Source of the DNA: Armatimonadota bacterium
GTDB taxonomy: Bacteria > Armatimonadota > Zipacnadia > Zipacnadales > UBA11051
Reading direction: 5' to 3'
Length of the DNA stretch: 12,372 bases
Assembly: GCA_003542955.1 (NCBI GenBank)
Contig: DPJP01000501.1
Coordinates: 11,623 to 23,994 of the forward strand
Shown here: positions 6,222-12,372 of the stretch, piece by piece
Numbering within the stretch: the stretch's first letter is position 1
Layout of the letters: each line of letters starts with the position of its first letter
The notes under the pieces: generated by a model
Databases searched by the model: none
The model's input: only the letters and a program-made list of their open reading frames with translations
Told to the model about the DNA's origin: nothing
Position numbers and translations under genes: made by a program

Positions 6222-7082
6222 TCACTCCATCGCGCCGTCGTCGGCATCGATATGCGCCTGCACCGAGGCCATCAGCAGCGGATTGACCATCGCCGGCGGG
6301 AGACCGAGCGCCGCCACGACCCGTGTGGTGATGCCACGCGCCCGCTCGCGGCGGTGGGCGGCCTGCTGCTCGCGGACCAGCCGGTGCATCCGCTGCATGT
6401 ACTCGACGCCGGCCTGCAGCGTCGCGGCGATCTCCTCGCCCCGGCGCGGCCGGTCCCAGGATGACAACAGTACCTGCACGTCCTCGATAAGTTGCAGTCT
6501 CCGAAGCGAGGCCAACGCCTCCGCGGCATCGGTGTAGATGGGCAGCCCGCCCGGCACGGGGACGGCATCGCCGCTGAACAGTGCTCCAGTGCGTGGGTGG
6601 AACAGGGCGATATGACCCCGCGAGTGCCCGGGCGTATGGATCACCTGGAGTTCGTCGCCGCCGAGGTCTATGATCTCACCGCCGAGCAGGAGCTTGTCCA
6701 CCGGCACCCACCCTTCGACGATATCCTGGAAGCCCGGCACCGGGCGCTCCCGGAACTGGCGGTCGACATCCTCGATCCAGGGCGCGTCGTAGCCGTGGGC
6801 GGCGAACTCACAGCCGACCTCATCGCGCACATACAGCGCTCCCCCGATGTGATCCGGGTGCGCATGGGTCAGTACACCGAGCGCTATCTCCTCCGGGTCC
6901 CGACCCGTCTTGCGGACATAGTCGAACAGGGCCTGGTAGTAGCCGCGCACGGCGCAGTCGATGAGCGTGATCGTCTCCCCGTAGATCAGGTAGGCATAGA
7001 CGAAGCGCTTGAGCTTGCCACCATCAGGGAGCGGCAACTCGAACGGGACCTTCAGTGCGTGGATGGCGTCTGTGATCTGCAT
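6222..7082 (-). CDS. metallo-beta-lactamase-fold hydrolase
   Basis: The 286-residue protein has no signal peptide, so it is probably cytoplasmic. The metal motif THAHPDHIGG gives H73, H75, D77 and H78. HTPGHSRGH (H149, H153) and FSGDAV (D172) supply the usual third histidine and bridging aspartate. The start is ATG at 7082, with AGGAG about 7 nt upstream; longer in-frame extensions run through the intergenic region and lack homology. Residues about 235-286 are a charged, probably helical tail. The usual last metal histidine (in glyoxalase II and RNase Z relatives part of a PGH-like motif) is not obvious: the expected place reads LLSSWDRPR. The substrate is unknown; thioesterase, lactonase and phosphodiesterase activities all occur in this fold. 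It converges on the riboswitch operon and is divergent from the lectin-like gene, so the functional link to either side is weak. Confidence 0.85.
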   Translation of the reverse strand: MQITDAIHALKVPFELPLPDGGKLKRFVYAYLIYGETITLIDCAVRGYYQALFDYVRKTGRDPEEIALGVLTHAHPDHIGGALYVRDEVGCEFAAHGYDAPWIEDVDRQFRERPVPGFQDIVEGWVPVDKLLLGGEIIDLGGDELQVIHTPGHSRGHIALFHPRTGALFSGDAVPVPGGLPIYTDAAEALASLRRLQLIEDVQVLLSSWDRPRRGEEIAATLQAGVEYMQRMHRLVREQQAAHRRERARGITTRVVAALGLPPAMVNPLLMASVQAHIDADDGAME

Positions 7083-7117
7083 GGATTGCTCCTGGTCAGT
7101 GGCGTGCATGTGCACAC

Positions 7118-7146
7118 AGTCTACGCCCTGCGGCGGAAGGAGGCAA
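7118..7146 (-). promoter_or_regulatory. candidate promoter for the metallo-hydrolase gene
   Basis: Read on the minus strand, TTGCCT (7146-7141) and TAGACT (7123-7118) are 17 nt apart. This would give a leader of about 30 nt before the ATG at 7082. Match to consensus is moderate. Confidence 0.4.
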
Positions 7147-7182
7147 CAGTCGGATGAGTATGTTCCGGCGGCGGCGAAACAG

Positions 7183-7210
7183 GTGACAGCCGCGTTCTGT
7201 CCAATACTAT
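7183..7210 (+). promoter_or_regulatory. candidate promoter for the lectin-like / DUF4838 gene pair
   Basis: GTGACA (7183-7188) and TACTAT (7205-7210) are 16 nt apart in the divergent intergenic region. The predicted start near 7217 lies about 50 nt before the ATG at 7267. Match to consensus is moderate. Confidence 0.4.
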
Positions 7211-7266
7211 GACATGGCCGATATGCCGCTGAGGACAGAACTGAGGCCGCCGTGGAGGCGACGCAG

Positions 7267-8286
7267 ATGTGCAGATACCGAGAGAGCTTGGCAGTGAGCG
7301 TACTCGTTGGTGTCGTGTGCATGGTCAGCGTCTCTGTCACCGGGACCGCGGCGCCGGCGCCGATCCATCTCTGGTTCGAGGCGGAGCAGCTTCTGCATGG
7401 CGAGGGTTGGATGACCAGCGACTTCTGGGCGCCCTCCGCCGGGCGATTCATCTACCAGGAGGAGCAGTTCGGCCCACCAGCGACGGCCTGCGTGGACCTC
7501 CCACAGCCCGACCGCTGGGTGGTGTGGATGCGCAGTCGCGACGAGACACCGGGGCAGCGGCAGGCGTACGCCGTCGTCAACGGCAGGCGCTCATGCATCA
7601 TGGGAGGTACACACAGCGGGCAGTGGGTCTGGTACGCAGTGGGTGTCGTGCACGGCAGCAGCGCGGAGGTTGCTGTTACACAGATCACCCCGGCACCCAT
7701 GAATGAGTGGATCGATGCGCTCGTATTCACCAACGATCCGGCCTTCGTGCCGCCAGGCACCTACACCGGCGACGGCTACTGCGGGTATGGGGCGGCGAGC
7801 GATGCCGAACGGCACCGGCGCCCCGCGTGGATATGGTGGCCGACGCAGCCAGATCCCGGCAGCGTGGGCTACTACCGCAAGACATTGTCCGTGCCGACTC
7901 CCGTCGACCGCGCCACACTGTCAGTGGCTGCACTGGGACGCAGTGAGGTGTGGCTCAACGGCAAGCCGGTCGGGAGCGACCTCCAACCGCAGCATGTCAC
8001 GGTGTACCGCGTAGCCAGGAACCTGCGCCCCGGCGATAACGTTCTGGCCGTCCGCGTGGAGCACTCCGGCACGCTGCCGGGGCTGTGGGTGCGCCTGGAC
8101 GGCGTGGCGGTCAACGGCCAGCAGTTCATGGTCGTCAGCGACATGACCTGGCAGGCGACCGAGAAGGCGGGTGCGGACTGGGTCCTCGGCGATTTCTCCG
8201 ACCTCTGGTGGAACCACCCCTGCGCCCGCATCGGCGAGCAGGACATGATCGGCCTATATGAACCCTCTGTACCTATGGCCCAATGA
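7267..8286 (+). CDS. secreted two-module carbohydrate-binding-like protein, no catalytic domain seen
   Basis: The protein has 339 residues. ATG at 7267 is chosen because GGAGG (7254-7258) lies 8 nt upstream; an in-frame GTG at 7252 is less likely. The N-terminus has a hydrophobic signal segment (residues about 8-24, cleavage near residue 28). Residues about 30-160 resemble a beta-sandwich module with regular tryptophans (HLWFEAEQLLHGEGWM, DRWVVWMRSRDE, WIDALVFTNDPAFVPPG). Residues about 200-320 resemble the jelly-roll seen in GH2 and alpha-L-rhamnosidase N-terminal domains: YYRKTLSVP, VWLNGKPVG (about 228-236), LRPGDNVLAVRVEH. In longer enzymes such modules precede a catalytic domain; here a stop follows. 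It lies 51 bp before the DUF4838 gene and is probably co-transcribed with it. A glycan-binding accessory role is inferred. It could also be a remnant of a larger enzyme. Confidence 0.75.
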   Translation: MCRYRESLAVSVLVGVVCMVSVSVTGTAAPAPIHLWFEAEQLLHGEGWMTSDFWAPSAGRFIYQEEQFGPPATACVDLPQPDRWVVWMRSRDETPGQRQAYAVVNGRRSCIMGGTHSGQWVWYAVGVVHGSSAEVAVTQITPAPMNEWIDALVFTNDPAFVPPGTYTGDGYCGYGAASDAERHRRPAWIWWPTQPDPGSVGYYRKTLSVPTPVDRATLSVAALGRSEVWLNGKPVGSDLQPQHVTVYRVARNLRPGDNVLAVRVEHSGTLPGLWVRLDGVAVNGQQFMVVSDMTWQATEKAGADWVLGDFSDLWWNHPCARIGEQDMIGLYEPSVPMAQ

Positions 8287-8337
8287 TCTCGAAGCACGCG
8301 ACCCGGCGCTCTCTCTCCGCAGATGGAGGACGCGTTC

Positions 8338-11322
8338 ATGTCCAGACATTCCTGCCCACCCCTCACGGCACTGCTCGTGGCGACGTTGTGTATCCCGTGT
8401 CTCGCGATGGAGATCGTCACCGACGGCCGCGCCGTCGCAGCCGTCGTCATCCCCGATGAGCCTCTGCCGGTGGTGCAGTTCGCCGCCGAAGAGCTCGTCT
8501 ACCACGTGAAGAGAGCCACCGGCGCGGAGCTTGCGGTCGTCGCCGAGAGCGCAATGCCCGCCGACGCCCCGGTGATCGTCCTCGGCGGCTGCCGGGCCTC
8601 CGCTGAGGCAGGCCTCGGCTTCGACGGGACCGATCCCAACGCATGGACGATCAGGCTTACCGACGACCGTCTGTACATGCTGGGTGATGACTCCGACGGC
8701 CCGGCCGCATGGATACTGCACGGCAATCGGACCCGCGTCGGGACGCTGTTCGCGGTCTACTCATTCCTCGAGCAGCGCCTCGATGTGAAATGGCTGTGGC
8801 CGGGCGAGCTCGGTGAAGTGATCCCGCCGACGGACGACATCGCAGTCGACGCGTGGAATGAGACTTCGCGCCCCGCGTTTGTGCATACCCGCTGGCGCGA
8901 CGGCGGGGCGATACTCACTGGCGAGGCCGGGTGGGCGGCGCCTGAGGCGCGGAGTCGCTTCCTCAACGAGCAGGGCAAGTGGCTGCGCCGGCACCGTTTT
9001 GCGCTGGGACGGAACATGGATATGGCCCACGCCTTCACCACCTGGTGGGACAGGTACCATGAGACCCACCCTGAGTACTTCAACCTGCTCCCCGACGGCA
9101 CGCGACGCTCGGATGCGACCTACCATGGGGGCGCTCCCAGTCTTATCTCCATGTCCGTCGGCGACCCGGCGTTCCAGAGGGCCGTCGTCGATGACTGGCT
9201 GCAGCGGCGCACGCCGGAGAAGCCGTGGCTCGATTGCAGCGAGAACGACACCTGCGGCAAGTGCATGTGCGAGCACTGCATGGCGCTGGATGTCCCCGAT
9301 CCCTCGCTCGATTTCCCGTGGGAGGAGCGCGCCGATCGCGCCCGGACTGCCTTCCTGGCCGGGGACCCGGCATGGTACCGGAACCTCGGCTCTCTCTCGG
9401 ATCGCTATGCCCGGTACTATCTCGCGGTGTTGGAGGCGGCCCGCAAACACGATCCCGAGGCTGTCGTAATGGGCTACGCGTACGCCAACTACGTCGATCC
9501 GCCGCTGGAGACGAAGCTCAACTCCAGCATCATCGTCGGCGTCGTGCCGCCCATGTACTACCCGTGGACCGACGCCAAGCGCCAGGCCAATCGTGACCGC
9601 TGGCTGGGCTGGTACGAGGCCGGGCCACGGATGTTCCTGCGACCCAACTGGATGCTCGATGGCCACAACATGCCGCTGTTTCTGGCACGCAAGCTCGGCG
9701 ACGACTTCCGCTTCTATGCCTCCCACAGCCTCATCGGCACCGACTTCGACTCCCTGACGGGCCAGTACGCCGCCCAGGGGCCCAATCTGTATATGCTTGC
9801 CCGCCTCCATGAGGAGCCAACCGTGGAGGTCGAGACCGTTCTGGATGAGTACTACTCCGCTTTCGGGCCCGCGGAGCAGGCCGTCCGCGACTACTTCGCC
9901 CACTGGGAGCGTGTCGCCGACACGGACCACACGCAGCCTGCCACCGAAGCAGGCACGGGGCAGCGCGCCGCGGATGACGATCAGGGCGAGCAAATCGAGG
10001 GCCTCCACTGGTCCTACTTCTACCGCCAGGCGCATGTGATCTTCACGCCGGAGGCGATGGCCGAGGGCAGGGCGCTCATCGACAGGGCGCTAGGCGCGGC
10101 TGGAGGCGACGAGCTTGCCACGCGGCGGGTCACCTGGCTGCAGCACGGCCTGCACAACGCCGAACTCACCCTCGCCACCCAGCGCGCCTATGTCAAGTAC
10201 CGGGAGGATGGCGATTTCGAGAGCTACAGGGATGCCGTGGGCGCCCTCGATGAGTTCCGCGCATCCGTCGAGGGTGAGCTGATCGGCAACATGAGCTTCC
10301 TGGCCAATCGCGAGGCAGCCACCTGGGACCGCAGGCTGATCGAGCTGATGGCCCAGCCGGGAGAGCGCATCCCGGACCCGTGGAAGTTCGCCTGGGACCC
10401 CGATGGCACGGGAGTCGAGAAGCGCTGGTTTGCCGACGATCTGGACACCTCGACGTGGCTCGACATCGGCACCAACGGCCCCTGGGAGGAGCAGGCCGTC
10501 GGCAGAAAGTGGCGGCAGGAGCACAGGGAGGACTACAACGGTCTCGCCTGGTACCGGACCTCATTCACGGTCGCTCAGGACCCCAACCGCCCGCGCGTGA
10601 TGCTGGTCTTCGGCAGCGTCGATGAGGCTTGCATGGTCTGGGTCAACGGGGAGAAGCTGCTCGAGCGCCCGTACCCGTACCAGGGCAATGCCGACTCCTG
10701 GAAGGAGGCCTTCGAGGTCGATATCACCGACGTCGTGCGCCACGACCGCCCGAACACCGTGGCTGTACAGGTCTCCGACAACTCCGGGGTCGGGGGAGTC
10801 TGGCGGCCGGTGTGGATCAACAGGGTCGCTCTGCCGGCCGCCGCGGAGACCAACCTCGTCCAGGGCGCGGGCTTCGAAGGCGAGCCCGGAGCGTGGGGCA
10901 AGAGCATCATGGCCGGCAAGTTCATCTTCGCCATCGACACCAGCCACGCGAATTCCGGCGCCTCGTCGGGGCGTCTCGAGTGTACGGCCGCCGGCACGGA
11001 GGAAGACAAAGCGAAATACCGCACTGACATCTGGGGCCGTTGGCATCAGAGCATCGGCAGCATTGACCCGGCGAAGACGTACCGCTTCCGCGCCTGGGTG
11101 CGGACCTCGGCCGACTTCAACGGCCAGGCGGCCCTCTGGGTGACCAACACAGAGGTGGGCACTGCATCCGTGAATGTGCTCAACACGCGCGGCCGCTGGC
11201 ACGAAGCGGTCATTGAGGACATCAGGCCCAAGGGCGACACGGTCGGCGTCTACCTGAACCTGATGCACGGTACGGGCACCGTGTGGTTCGATGACGTGGA
11301 GTTGGTGGATGAGGGCGGGTAA
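8338..11322 (+). CDS. secreted DUF4838 / alpha-glucuronidase-like multi-domain protein
   Basis: The protein has 994 residues. ATG at 8338 has GGAGGA (8325-8330) 7 nt upstream; an in-frame ATG at 8323 overlaps that site. Residues 1-23 are a signal peptide ending CLA. Residues about 25-155 resemble the N-terminal domain of alpha-glucuronidase and hexosaminidase families (FAAEELVYHVKRATGAELAV, then TLFAVYSFLEQRLDVKWLWP). Residues about 180-500 fit DUF4838, a TIM-barrel-like region found with glycan-degradation genes. They include the four-cysteine cluster CGKCMCEHC (C306, C309, C311, C314). Residues about 510-670 are mostly helical. Residues about 690-833 are a GH2/rhamnosidase-type jelly-roll (CMVWVNGEKLLERPYPY, NTVAVQVSDNSG). 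Residues about 840-991 are a CBM4/9-like sandwich (GAGFEGEPGAW to TVWFDDVELVDEG). A role in uronic-acid-containing or other complex polysaccharides is inferred; no activity can be assigned. It ends 7 bp before the convergent dipeptidase gene. Confidence 0.85.
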   Translation: MSRHSCPPLTALLVATLCIPCLAMEIVTDGRAVAAVVIPDEPLPVVQFAAEELVYHVKRATGAELAVVAESAMPADAPVIVLGGCRASAEAGLGFDGTDPNAWTIRLTDDRLYMLGDDSDGPAAWILHGNRTRVGTLFAVYSFLEQRLDVKWLWPGELGEVIPPTDDIAVDAWNETSRPAFVHTRWRDGGAILTGEAGWAAPEARSRFLNEQGKWLRRHRFALGRNMDMAHAFTTWWDRYHETHPEYFNLLPDGTRRSDATYHGGAPSLISMSVGDPAFQRAVVDDWLQRRTPEKPWLDCSENDTCGKCMCEHCMALDVPDPSLDFPWEERADRARTAFLAGDPAWYRNLGSLSDRYARYYLAVLEAARKHDPEAVVMGYAYANYVDPPLETKLNSSIIVGVVPPMYYPWTDAKRQANRDRWLGWYEAGPRMFLRPNWMLDGHNMPLFLARKLGDDFRFYASHSLIGTDFDSLTGQYAAQGPNLYMLARLHEEPTVEVETVLDEYYSAFGPAEQAVRDYFAHWERVADTDHTQPATEAGTGQRAADDDQGEQIEGLHWSYFYRQAHVIFTPEAMAEGRALIDRALGAAGGDELATRRVTWLQHGLHNAELTLATQRAYVKYREDGDFESYRDAVGALDEFRASVEGELIGNMSFLANREAATWDRRLIELMAQPGERIPDPWKFAWDPDGTGVEKRWFADDLDTSTWLDIGTNGPWEEQAVGRKWRQEHREDYNGLAWYRTSFTVAQDPNRPRVMLVFGSVDEACMVWVNGEKLLERPYPYQGNADSWKEAFEVDITDVVRHDRPNTVAVQVSDNSGVGGVWRPVWINRVALPAAAETNLVQGAGFEGEPGAWGKSIMAGKFIFAIDTSHANSGASSGRLECTAAGTEEDKAKYRTDIWGRWHQSIGSIDPAKTYRFRAWVRTSADFNGQAALWVTNTEVGTASVNVLNTRGRWHEAVIEDIRPKGDTVGVYLNLMHGTGTVWFDDVELVDEGG

Positions 11323-11329
11323 GGGCCCC

Positions 11330-12372
11330 TCACGGTATGAACTCCCCCCACGGCTGCTTGTCCAACACGTGGCCCAGGTGGCGCAGGTAGTTGCCGCCGA
11401 TGACCTTGCGTATGTCGTCGTCGCTCATTCCGCGGCATACCATCCCGACCGTCCAGTACGGCCAGTTGGTCCAGTCCATCGCCATCGGCGTCCAGGTCGG
11501 GAAGAACGAGATGTCGGAGCCGACTACGACATGGTCGATGCCCGCGACCTCGATCGCGTGCTCCAGGTGCCGGAACCAGGTACCGAAGGTCGCCGGCTCC
11601 TCCCCGAGCACATAGCCCAGCACGTAGATGCCGATGACGCCGCCACGGTCCGCGACGGCCTTGATGATCTCATCGGATGCGTTGCGGCTGCCCGTGCGCT
11701 CTGGCCGGGGAACACCCCTGGCATAGGGCTGCTCGAAGATGGCGTTGAGGTATGTTTGATCCGATGCGTCGTCGTGAACTGCGCGGCAGCCCGTATGGCT
11801 GATCATCACCGGCTCATCCGAGGCCTCGACGATCTCCAGCGCGGATCGCTCCCCGCAGTGGGCCAGGTCGACCATTCCGCCGAGTTCGTTGAGGCGCTTG
11901 ACCACGGCCCGCCCTTCATCGGTCAGCCCGCTGTCATCGCCCTGCAGCCAGGAGCAGCACAGGCGGTTCTTCTGGATGTAGGTGAGCTGGAACATGCGCA
12001 CGCCCAGGCCGAAGAGGATGTCGAGACTGCGTAGCGGCTCGTCCGCCTCGGCGTAGGCCCCGGCCGCCGCCGCATGCCATATCGAGCACGGCCTCCTCTC
12101 CGCGCGCCCGCGCTCGATGTCGGCCGGTCTGCAGACGTGCAGCAGGTCGTCTCGCTGCCCGTACACCAGGTGGCAGCAGGCAAGGTGTGCGAGTGTTGCC
12201 TCCATGCTGTTCTCATCAGGGTGAGCGATGTCCTCGAGCCCTACGTGTACGCCGGCGATGTCGTACAGCGCTCTGGATTCCTCGATCCACTGTGGATCGA
12301 AGGCCGATTCGAAGGGGCGACACCGCCGGTGGTGCTCGGCCAGTTCCGCGGGCGCTAAGTCGGCGGCCCGGC
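11330..12372 (-). CDS. peptidase M19 (membrane/renal dipeptidase family), 5' end outside window
   Basis: The frame is open from the stop at 11330-11332 to the window edge, so the N-terminus, including the expected HxD metal motif, is missing; ATG at 12205 is internal. The visible part, about 346 residues, carries family blocks in order: LFGLGVRMFQLTY, GLTDEGRAVVKRLNELGGMV, DLAHCGERS and ISHTGCRAVHDD (second-metal histidines), ADRGGVIGIYVLG, GIDHVVVGSD, then DDDIRKVIGGNYLRHL near the end. M19 enzymes are dizinc hydrolases of dipeptides (often with D-residues) and some beta-lactams; a number have other amide substrates. The bridging glutamate normally found in an EGGH-like motif is not evident: the corresponding stretch reads SIWHAAAAGAYAE. 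The final part, WTNWPYWTVGMVCRGMSDDD, is typical of bacterial relatives. It is convergent with the DUF4838 gene. Confidence 0.9.
   Translation of the reverse strand, partial: RAADLAPAELAEHHRRCRPFESAFDPQWIEESRALYDIAGVHVGLEDIAHPDENSMEATLAHLACCHLVYGQRDDLLHVCRPADIERGRAERRPCSIWHAAAAGAYAEADEPLRSLDILFGLGVRMFQLTYIQKNRLCCSWLQGDDSGLTDEGRAVVKRLNELGGMVDLAHCGERSALEIVEASDEPVMISHTGCRAVHDDASDQTYLNAIFEQPYARGVPRPERTGSRNASDEIIKAVADRGGVIGIYVLGYVLGEEPATFGTWFRHLEHAIEVAGIDHVVVGSDISFFPTWTPMAMDWTNWPYWTVGMVCRGMSDDDIRKVIGGNYLRHLGHVLDKQPWGEFIP

Noticed and set aside
7083..7451. N-terminal extension of the metallo-hydrolase up to 7451
   Set aside because: It would overlap the divergent gene and its promoter region. The sequence lacks homology, and the ATG at 7082 has a good Shine-Dalgarno site.
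11311..11333. GAGGG...CCCTC pairing between the convergent genes as a terminator
   Set aside because: The stem is only about 5 bp, has no T-run and lies within the ends of both genes.
12205..12372. ATG at 12205 as the dipeptidase start
   Set aside because: The frame is open upstream to the window edge with plausible coding sequence, and a start there would remove the N-terminal metal-binding part that the family needs.

Overview
The window is GC-rich bacterial DNA with dense coding, strong GC bias at third codon positions and Shine-Dalgarno-led genes. Secreted multi-domain glycan-active proteins (GH42-like, DUF4838/alpha-glucuronidase-like, carbohydrate-binding sandwich modules) next to a renal-dipeptidase homologue suggest a free-living polysaccharide degrader of the Planctomycetota, Armatimonadota, Lentisphaerota or similar kind. 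No marker gene fixes the phylum. No rRNA, tRNA, CRISPR array, insertion sequence or prophage gene was seen.

Layout. (1) 1-3165, plus strand: a possible 39-codon tail of an upstream gene, then a 1000-residue secreted GH42-like glycoside hydrolase with an N-terminal carbohydrate-binding-type module. (2) 3204-6147, plus strand: the most interesting part. A good sigma-70-type promoter drives a leader of about 400 nt. The leader holds an uncharacterised structured stretch of about 110 nt, a clear cobalamin (B12) riboswitch and an intrinsic terminator. It controls thyX (flavin-dependent thymidylate synthase), a free-standing homocysteine S-methyltransferase module overlapping thyX by 13 bp, and a free-standing methyltetrahydrofolate:corrinoid methyltransferase module. 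The last two equal modules 1 and 2 of cobalamin-dependent methionine synthase (MetH), in MetH order, but the cobalamin-binding and reactivation modules are absent here. (3) 6222-7082, minus strand: a metallo-beta-lactamase-fold hydrolase converging on the methyltransferase gene and divergent from the next cluster. (4) 7267-11322, plus strand: two secreted proteins 51 bp apart, a 339-residue two-module protein with no visible catalytic domain and a 994-residue DUF4838/alpha-glucuronidase-like protein. (5) 11330-12372, minus strand: a peptidase M19 (membrane/renal dipeptidase family) gene whose 5' end lies outside the window.

How the parts work together. The central operon joins tetrahydrofolate one-carbon flow (dTMP synthesis by ThyX, methyl transfer from methyl-THF to a corrinoid, methylation of homocysteine) to cobalamin sensing. 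This is inferred from gene identity and order plus the riboswitch. The flanking genes look like separate glycan-catabolism islands sharing a common set of carbohydrate-binding-like modules.
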